A DNA stretch of 64,000 bases, taken from assembly GCA_934045075.1 (NCBI GenBank), contig OW203749.1:4084304-4148303 (forward strand), written 5' to 3'. Of the stretch, positions 56,376 through 64,000 are shown piece after piece. Below the pieces are notes generated by a model. The model searched no databases. It was not told the DNA's origin and saw nothing but the letters and a program-made list of their open reading frames with translations. Source of the stretch: Yponomeuta sedellus (lineage: Eukaryota; Arthropoda; Insecta; Lepidoptera; Yponomeutidae). How positions within the stretch are numbered: the first letter of the stretch is position 1; each line of letters begins with the position of its first letter. The translations under genes and the position numbers were made by a program.

Positions 56376-56464
56376 GATGATAATTAATCTCAAAAATACG
56401 AATTTACAGCATGTAAATATGAAAATTCTTATTGACCAAAGAAACAAGCGCTCGCGACCTAGAC

Positions 56465-56500
56465 GAACCGAGTGATTGTAATCAATCACTCGAGAGAGAG

Positions 56501-56553
<53 letters not shown>

Positions 56554-56690
56554 AATAATTTAAAAAAAGAGAAGAAAGAGAAATAACTTGAGAACAACAG
56601 GCGCTTTCAGGTGCACGATGATGAGTGACCGACCGTCCCGTGACTACCGCTAGTGGCATTATTTCCGAGCGCTTCGAGGCCTATGTTAGC
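56465..56690 (+). repeat. 5S-type SINE head split by a GAAA microsatellite
   Basis: CGAGTGATTGTAATCAATCA is followed by (GAAA)n at 56502-56550, and the SINE resumes near 56588 with GAGAACAACAGGCGCTTTCA. Confidence 0.8.
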
Positions 56691-56695
56691 TATGG

Positions 56696-56893
56696 GCGAC
56701 CTCTGTGGCATAGCGGTAGCGCGTCTGCCTACCATGCAAGAGGTCCCGGGTTCGAATCCCGGCTGGGAACAAAAAAAAAGCCCAGGTCTTGGATGTTTTC
56801 ATGTTTGTGATGTCGTTATTTCTGGTTCCCACGACACAGGGTATCCTAGTGTTGGGCCAGAAGCAATGTATGTGTTTGTATGTAAATGTTATG
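56696..56893 (+). repeat. SINE family B
   Basis: Full forward copy with GCATAGCGGTAGCGCGTCTG and GGTTCGAATCCCGG. Confidence 0.88.
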
Positions 56894-56904
56894 TCGTATC
56901 TATC

Positions 56905-57125
56905 TACGTAATGAGATGATTTATACAGCGTCCAGTGGCACCTTCACTTACACTAGACGGGTGAAGGGACCACTCGAACGATGCAGTGCCTGGGACACCG
57001 TTTTAGGCTGGCCCAGCACCTATACCATTCTGACAGCTAAGTCCGCCTACCCCACAAAAAAAAATCACTAGACAATACGTGCGTCGTCACCCAAGCCGCG
57101 AATTTAGCGACTACAAATTCGCAGA
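56905..57125 (-). repeat. SINE tail (family of 46575)
   Basis: ACAGCGTCCAGTGGCACCTT through AAATTCGCAGATGTAT, diverged. Confidence 0.7.
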
Positions 57126-57130
57126 TGTAT

Positions 57131-57385
57131 AGTCTGTTAGCGTTTAGAATATACCTCGGCTAGTATCGGATAGAATCGGATATATTCGTGTAATAGAAAT
57201 ATCGGAACTAATAGGACACTATATTTCGAAATCGGAACTAATATGACACTTAATTTCGAAATAGGAACTAATATGACACTTAATTTCGATATCGGAACTA
57301 GATCATCAGTACGAAAACCGGCGAAAATTGGCGAAAACCGAAGCCTACTCTAGAGGCCGAGGTATATTCTAAAAACTAACAGACT
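57131..57385. mobile_element. MITE family F, intact copy 2
   Basis: Inverted ends AGTCTGTTAGCGTTTAGAAT / TCTAAAAACTAACAGACT. The interior has three ATCGGAACTAATATGACACT-like repeats. Confidence 0.85.
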
Positions 57386-57389
57386 ATAC

Positions 57390-57765
57390 GTAACTTAGGT
57401 ATCCCACTAATGCTTTACGTAAAACTGTCGCCTAGTCAGGTGGTTATGCCATATCCCGGCCGAAGTCTCTTACATGGAAAAAGCTTAGTAAATTACATCT
57501 GGTATCTACTTGACTAGGAGGTGGCCCGACCACTAGGCGGTAGGTCAACTGTGTAATTATGCGTTATGTAAACCAGTTGGCTTACGCCCGGTTCCTACAA
57601 ATAAAATATGAAGTAAAATATAATCACACACACACAAACACACCCTCATACACACGTCACAGGCTCGGCCTAGTGCGAGAGCCCACGAGTCCATAGTAGC
57701 ACTGTTTTTGTTTACACCTATTGTCTCGATACTCGACATTGTTTCGTGCTTATATTCTTTTTTAA
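57390..57765. other. No feature recognised
   Basis: A reverse open frame at 57557-57739 includes a small GC-rich patch (MDSWALALGRAC) amid CACACA repeats. It might be an exon but has no supporting family match. Confidence 0.3.
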
Positions 57766-57769
57766 TGCA

Positions 57770-58155
57770 CTTAGCACGGGTCTAAGGACAATTTTAAAAC
57801 CTATTTAGAGGCTAAAAATTCCACCCATGCCGGGACTAGAACCCGCGATCTCGGGTTAACCGTGCCAGCGCTATTCCAACTGAACTAATGGGGGACTCAC
57901 CGGCATCAGTGAAATTTCGAACCTCTTTACTCTCTACTCTCACTAATACTGTCTGTATTACGTACGAGTACAGGCAGCAACAACTGGCTGAAGTAACTTG
58001 CATCACTTGCAGCCCCGGGTACCTACTTTGCAGTTAGATTTTACATCGGAATGATATCGGGTATATAGAATGTGCCGTGGCACGGTTAGGCAGAGGTCGC
58101 GGGTTCGCGTCCCGGCATGGGTGGAATTTTTAGCCTCTAAATAGGGTTTTAAAAG
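57770..58155. repeat. SINE family A, reverse copy then forward fragment
   Basis: Reverse head at 57808-57905 with an empty Spy site (GTGAAATTTCGAAC near 57915), then GTACAGGCAGCAACAACTGG, and a forward head fragment at 58078-58155. Confidence 0.8.
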
Positions 58156-58214
58156 ATAAGCAACTCTAGTTAATTAAATAGTACATAATATTTTCAAAAA
58201 TTTATTTACTTGCG

Positions 58215-58395
58215 TCCGTAAAAGCCGCTCCAGAATTCCATCAAAACCGCTCCAGAATTCGGAAAATACCGCTCCAACATTTTGTAATAACCGCTCCAGA
58301 ATTTAGTAAATTCCGCTCCGGTATTACGTAAATACCGCTCCAGAATTCCGTAAATACCGCTCCAGAATCCTGTAAATACCGCTCCAGAATAGCAA
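58215..58395 (+). repeat. About 21-bp CCGCTCCAGAAT repeat, eight units
   Basis: CCGCTCCAGAATTC-like units spaced by ATAAATA-like linkers. The reverse strand is open for 92 codons, reading ILERYLQDSGAVFTEFWSGI with SGAVF/TEFW repeats. Confidence 0.92.
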
Positions 58396-58599
58396 CGCTC
58401 AACTGAGTGACGCTAGCTATTAAGTTCAGCTCCACAAAGTACATGTTTATTATGATGAAACAAATACAATTTCTTCGCGGCATGCCAGATGGTATTTGAA
58501 GCGCGACGCGCTTGCTCAAACTATTAGTAAGCGAATCGTTAAATAATTAAGTCCTTGCCGTCTCAATTCATCGCACTTAGCGGTCATTTTTCGAGAAAC

Positions 58600-58945
58600 A
58601 ACGGTTCTATAATAAAATCCTTGAAGATATATTAAGCTTGCATAAAACGAGGTTCAAAAAATGTGTTTATCTTAATACACTTTGTGCCAAAAGGACTACT
58701 ATAACGTAAAGGATTATTTAGATGACCATGATGTCTGGAATTAAAGCCAGTACAATGCATGAGTTCTATGTTTTATCATAATTATGTAAACTCTGTTAAT
58801 TAAGGACTTTTAAAAGACTAAGTTTGGAGTTTTTTGTCCATTTTTTCTCCAAAATGATCTAGATTTTTAAATGCCCACCTAGTTTGACTTGTAACGTTCA
58901 TTAAGCCGCTGTTTCTTTGAATAAAAACTTTTCATTTAGTTTTAT
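58600..58945 (-). repeat. Interspersed repeat family G
   Basis: Reverse copy ending at GCCGCTGTTTCTTTGAATAA. Confidence 0.75.
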
Positions 58946-58979
58946 TTAATTTGACAAATGTATACATTAACTGGATATA

Positions 58980-59285
58980 TTATACTACATTGGCTTAAAA
59001 ACCTATTTAGAGGCTAAAAATTTCACCCATGCCGGGATTCGAACCCGCAACCTCTGGCTATCCGTGCCAGCGCTCTACCAATTGAGCCAATGGGCGACTC
59101 ACATTGGTTTGATTGCCCTGTTGGTCTAGCCGTAAAGGGCTTAGCTACCAAGACAGAGGTCTTGGGTTCGATTACCACCTCAGTCTGGGTGTATTTTCAA
59201 GTTTGTAAGGTCTTTGGCTGGTTACCATAGTACTGGGTATCCTAGTTTGGGACCAGGTCAAGTGATTGTGTTGTGTGAAAGATAT
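58980..59285. repeat. SINE family A (reverse) then another tRNA-headed SINE
   Basis: Reverse A head at 58990-59095. A forward head CCTGTTGGTCTAGCCGTAAA with B-box GGTTCGATTACC follows at 59108-59285. Confidence 0.75.
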
Positions 59286-59394
59286 TTATATTTAAAACCA
59301 CGGGGTAAGAGATAGTGAGAGCTCACGTGACGTCATGTCCGCCTGCGTAGAGATACCGACTCGTGTCATTTCAGTTTTCGATATCATACATTAC

Positions 59395-59880
59395 ATAACC
59401 TCACGCCTGTATCCCAGACGGATTGGCAGAGACCAGGGACTGTCACCTGCCACGATCCTGACAGATCACCCTCGCTTCATCAACGTTCATAAGTCGTTGC
59501 AAGCACGCACGCCGGTTCCGGGTACTTTATTCGATATCAACCCTTACATTTCCCCACTGTTGGGGCACGGGTCTCTTCCTGCATCGCACGAAGGCTAGGC
59601 CATACTCCACCACGGGGCCAAGTTCGGGTTGGTGGAATTGTAAGACACCGGCGGCGGACCTTACTGTTAGAAGTTATCAAGACGTCCATAAGGCCTCTGA
59701 CATGGCTTAAAGACTGTCGTTGTATGACAACCGGCACCAACGGCTTAGCGCGCATTGCGGAGCACGGATGCGCTCGGAAAAATGCCAATAGCGGTAGTCA
59801 CGGGTCGGTCATCCATCCTGCGCCTGTTGTTACTCATATGATTGATTCGAATCACTCGGTGCGATGAGGCCACGAGCGCT
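59395..59880 (-). repeat. GTAGGCAGAGACC-family fragment and 5S-type SINE
   Basis: 59395-59525 matches 53603-53700. A reverse 5S-type SINE runs 59535-59880. Confidence 0.75.
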
Positions 59881-59884
59881 ATAA

Positions 59885-61700
59885 TATTGTTATTATTAAA
59901 ATTCTTTATGGCACAAATATTGTATATGTAAATATTTATTTCTTTGTGTACAATCCCATTTATAATATTAAATGTGAGACTTTGTTCCTCAATGACGCAA
60001 TAACGGCTGAACGGATTTACTTGTAAATAATAATAAAAATACATACATACATAACCTCACGCCTGTATCACAGAGGGGTAGGCAGAGACCAGGGACTGCC
60101 ACTTGCCAATAGTAAAAATAAAATATAGTTTATTTGCCAGTTACAAGTAAAAGAATAATACAAAAAAGAAATATTCACAGATACATCTTTACTGCACTGT
60201 TAAACAATTTCTACTTCGTGAGGTAGCTTGAGATCTCCACACTAGGCATGCGAATTTATATAATATGAAATTGTGCGTATTTTATGTAGGTACATTGTCC
60301 AACTGTGAAATAATATAAATAGTAACTTGGCGTCAATATAGACAGACTGAAGTCTGAATTGAGACATCGGATACTATATCCCGGTAATGCTTTCCCGTGG
60401 AATAATTTCTAAAGCTAATAAAGCTAGTAATAGTATTTATTGTATTGAATCTATCGTCGAGTTAGCACCTATAACACAAGTCATGTAGTTGTACTTAGTA
60501 TAGGGCTAACGAGATCTGTATAATATGTCCATGAATATTTACTTTAACAAAATAAATGTAGCTGGTTAATTTTGCGATGGCATTTCAAAACACCTAAAAT
60601 TCATGGTAAGTATATAATCAAATTATGGAACCCCATATTTTTAATGAAAAAATTGTAGGAATAATTCACAATACTCACGTATCATTGACAGAAAACATGC
60701 GAAGGGTATCGATGCAATTGGATGCATTTTGTTATCCTAATTTAACACTAACTCTATAATTTAAACTCAACACAAACTTTAGAAAAATCACACATAAAAA
60801 ATTATTCGACAATCTATTTCAATTTAAAAAAATATGTTTCGGATGCCCAAAAAAATAAGCACTAAAAAAGTCTGCTCTAACAAAACAAAAGAACATTCCA
60901 ATTTAGAAAAGAAAAATTAAACTTTTTTTCATAAAGGTTTTCGCGCCAAAAGCGAGCCTGCCAGTTGCCACGTAAAAAGCAAGTTGAGACGACAGGGTAA
61001 CTTTTCCGTCGCGCGCTGGAAAACTCTGGTGGGGAGCGTACTAGATTTTCAGGTTATGTTTTACTGGTTTTGCTTATGGTAGTAGAAGACAAGGTGTCTT
61101 ACTAGGTGTCTTAGGTGTCTTAGACATTCACTTAACGCTTCGGAGATCGGAGAGGCCATAAATAAACGTGGTATTTTTTTTCTCTACCACTATTCATAGT
61201 GTGACCTGTCAAAGAGTCATTCTAGTCAGGTGGTACAAAAAGGCGCCGTATAAATCTTGCTTTAACTATGACTACAACTTGAACGTTACGCCGTTTAAAT
61301 TATGTAGCTTTTATCAATACTCGATTTATCATAAATTAATGTTTTTATGGATCTATACCATTTTTAGAAAACGTTTGGAATTCAATGAAAAACTAGCTTA
61401 ATCACCACGCTTCTCCACCGCGGATTGCCATTTGCGTTTGATTGCGCTGAGTTATTTGAACACATCAGACACATTAATAACAATATTTACGAATTACTAC
61501 GTATAAACTAGTGGGGTGGAGGCGGTCTTGGCGTGTACTACGGGTGATTACCGAGTGGAGGAAGGTAAAAAAATAAAAAAATGGAATTGTCAAAGAGTTA
61601 AAATAAAAGAATTGTAAAAGAGTTTTTGCAACGGTTTTTTTGCGATGTAACATAGATGAGGGGGCCATCCATAACGCAAGTCACGTGCCCCCTAAACCTA
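59885..61700. other. AT-rich DNA, no gene recognised
   Basis: Only a small repeat fragment at 60045-60105 is recognised. A GC-richer patch near 60945-61030 has no supported open frame. Confidence 0.45.
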
Positions 61701-61714
61701 AAGTGACAATATGA

Positions 61715-61895
61715 CCTCTTCACCTTTAGGCTTGCCCAGCAACTCCACCTGGCAGCTTAGTCGCCTAGCCCACAGAAAAGTCACGTCGCGTCCCGTCTAA
61801 AACAGACACTGCAGCGTAAGAGTGGTCTCTTCACCTATCCAGTGTGAGCGAAGATGTCACTGGACGCTGTATAAATCATTTCATTACGTAGATGC
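61715..61895 (+). repeat. SINE tail (family of 46575)
   Basis: GGCTTGCCCAGCAACTCCAC then forward GTGTGAGCGAAGATGTCACT and CTGTATAAATCATTTCATTA. Confidence 0.65.
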
Positions 61896-62049
61896 AGAGC
61901 TATGACCTCGCACGTTCTGTTAGGTTCATGGCCTCATTTTCTCAATTTTGCGGACATAAGTAAAGTCGCCGCGCAGTGTCTAATATAAAAATTGTAGTAG
62001 GTGCATGCCGCGGGCAGTCGAGCCCTAACTCACAAACCTATCGGATTAC

Positions 62050-62165
62050 CTTTAATTACCTCCACCAACCCGGACTTGGCCCCCGCGGTGGAGTATGGCC
62101 TAAACTTCCTGCGATGCAGGAAGAGATCCGTGCCCCAGCAGTGGAGACATACAAGGGTTGATATC
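62050..62165 (+). repeat. 5S-type SINE, tail
   Basis: CCACCAACCCGGACTTGGCC through GCAGTGGAGACATACAAGGG. Confidence 0.8.
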
Positions 62166-62492
62166 GATCGATCGACGTGAAGTGACCTTTTTACCAAATT
62201 TCCGGACTATTCCGGACTAATAAACATCAGTTGCGTTGCGCCACCAGTGGTTTAATTCCAAAGCACCTTGTGGAGCGCCATCCTCGCCCACTAACAGTTT
62301 GCTGAAAACTGACACTAACGCAATAGAACGCCCCCTTACGCGGTACCAGTTTCGTCATAGAAATTTAATCATACGTATCTCGGTAGCATAGTTAAAAGTT
62401 GTTGGATCTAAATGAATACTTCCTGCGGCCTGTATTGAGAAATTGACAGATACTTTATTTTGGTTCGAGGAAGTCAACTTGATGCTGGTTGT

Positions 62493-62645
62493 ATAACATA
62501 ACATTTACATACAGGCACATACATTGCTTCTGGCCCCACACTAGGATACCCTGTGTCGTGGGAACCAGAAACAACGACATCACAAACATGTAAACATCCA
62601 AGACCTGGTTTTTTTTTTGTTGCCAGCCGGGATTCGAACCCGGCT
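62493..62645 (-). repeat. SINE family B, truncated
   Basis: Reverse copy, cut within the B-box (GGGATTCGAACCCGG). Confidence 0.85.
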
Positions 62646-63064
62646 GTATACTAATGTGATTGATAATCTTTTTTGAATTTGATAATCCATATTTCATAGG
62701 ATGGTCCGTTTTATAACACTACTACGTCAATCTTTATAGCCTGCGTTGCATACAAGACTCATAACCTGGCGCTGCATTTCTCTGTGTGTTAAATTATGCG
62801 GCGACTGTACACTCACCCACGAGTGAAAGTAGTAATGTGTGTTATTATCAAAGGCCTAATTACACACTCCTGACTGATTCCTGACGTTGTAGCAATATAT
62901 TTTGTTTATTAGGCATATAAAACAGATAATAATCTGTGGTGTAATATAATTTATATGTCGCTGAGCCAAGTCGGATGCCTTAGGGGGCGGCTTGACAACT
63001 TCCTTGAAAATCCAAAATGAAGTCAAAATACATTATTGGCACCTATAATGCTCGCTGCGTCGAA

Positions 63065-63185
63065 TCGTTTGTAGCCCCGGCTGCCTGAGTGGTCGAAAAC
63101 GATCATGACGGTTAAGAAACATAGGGCGTGTTCAGTGCATGGATAGGTGACCGTCTATGAATAACGCTAGTGGCATTTCCGCCGG
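63065..63185 (+). repeat. 5S-type SINE, head only
   Basis: CCCCGGCTGCCTGAGTGGTC, ACGGTTAAGAAACATAGGGC, ATGGATAGGTGACCGTC. Confidence 0.75.
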
Positions 63186-63189
63186 CTTA

Positions 63190-63640
63190 TTACGTATCTT
63201 GAAATGACAAGCAACAGGCAAAAATTGCGCAATATCTGCTGTCAAAGTCAAATTTTGTATTACCGACTGGCAACGCGACAGCAACAAGATCAAAAAAATC
63301 GATCGCAACGCCATCTGCAAAGCGACAGCGACCGGGGAACTAAAAATGCATTTTTTGTCGTTTGGCTGTGGCGGTTTGGTATTACGTAGCACTATTTGAC
63401 AGCGATCGACAGCAGATTGAAATGTCAAACGGCGATTTTTGAACAACAACTAAAGTGGTGTCTGCAAGGCAGTTGCTATGTGGTTGCTATTCGTTTGCTT
63501 ACTTTATTAACTGTTTACCGGCTGACATCGTCATGGGAAAGCGATACTGAAATAAGAGTGCGTATCGAAATTGCCCGAGCTTCATTTAAATTGTGTTCTC
63601 TGTTCATTTATGACGTTGAGTAAAGTACTGTGCTTTCGGC
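63190..63640. other. No feature recognised
   Basis: Repeated GACAGC motifs but no clear unit or terminus. Short open frames only. Confidence 0.35.
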
Positions 63641-63642
63641 AA

Positions 63643-64000
63643 CTCTCGATCAAACTCCGCAATAAGATCCTGCATTGTTATATATGGCCTGTCGTTCTTT
63701 ACGGATGCGAGTCATGGACCGTAAAGAAAGAACTCAAAAAAAGACTCGCGCCTTTCGAGATGTGGTGCTACCGACGAATGTTCCGGATCAGCTGGACCGA
63801 AAAAGTCACCAACGTTGAGGTCCTTAGACGGATGGACACGAAGGAGAATCTTGTCCGCACGATCAAGCAGCGGAAAGTAGCTTACTTAGGCCATGTGCTG
63901 CGATGCAGTAAATACCAATTACTGCGGACTATTTTGATGGGCAAGGTGGAAGGAAAGAGAAGGCCGGGCAGGATGTCATGGTTGTGCAACATCAAGGAGT
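63643..64000 (+). pseudogene. LINE reverse transcriptase C-terminal fragment, cut by window end
   Basis: Forward frame without a start reads VVLYGCESWTVKKELKKRLA then PFEMWCYRRMFRISWTEKVT, NVEVLRRM and YLGHVLRC...GKVEGKRRPGRMSWL. These are the LYGCESW, FEMWCYRR-ISW and GHVLR motifs at the end of jockey/RTE-like insect LINE polymerases. No frameshift in the visible 119 codons; the upstream catalytic part is missing. Confidence 0.85.

Overview
The window looks like a gene-poor, repeat-dense stretch of an insect nuclear genome, most likely a moth or butterfly. The evidence is AT-rich unique DNA, many short interspersed repeats of types common in Lepidoptera (including the GGGTTCCGTAC family and tRNA-headed SINEs), mariner, hAT and Helitron-like elements, and genes split into small exons. 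All reading was by eye; no alignment or database search was run.

Two host genes can be read. (1) Adar, the ADAR2-type adenosine deaminase acting on RNA, lies on the + strand. Fourteen coding exons between 6847 and 42693 join in phase into about 548 codons: a short N-terminus (one exon is only 17 nt), two double-stranded-RNA-binding domains, and the deaminase domain through the CHAE, PCGD and SCSDK active-site motifs. The last roughly 170 residues are not found before 64000. (2) A secreted pancreatic-type lipase lies on the - strand, 54365 down to 45473, with the GHSLG serine, GLDPASP aspartate and CSHWRS histidine exons, a 19-nt microexon and an unusual ~290-residue charged C-terminal extension. 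Its signal-peptide exon is not recognised. If Adar continues past 64000, the lipase is nested antisense inside an Adar intron.

Layout: 1-6846 is upstream DNA with a mariner relic carrying nested inserts. 6847-16168 holds Adar exons 1-4 with a hairpin, a hairpin cluster, a Helitron-like element, a hAT relic and MITEs. 16169-30350 holds exons 5-10 with two inverted MITE copies around exons 6-7, a Spy-type DNA transposon sitting exactly between AAA and TTT, and an intron that is almost all 34-bp minisatellite. 30351-42693 holds exons 11-14 with a 310-bp tandem array, a second hAT relic, and two tandem arrays built from Adar's own exon ends. 42694-54365 is SINE-rich DNA and the lipase. 54366-64000 is repeat-rich DNA ending in a LINE reverse-transcriptase fragment.

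The most interesting theme is that Adar, whose product binds and edits double-stranded RNA, has introns rich in long inverted repeats and in duplicated pieces of its own exons and splice donors: exon 11 end x4, exon 12 end about x12, an exon 13 fragment 20 kb upstream, and an exon 10 donor copied as a target-site duplication. Whether this affects splicing, circular RNA formation or self-editing is inference.
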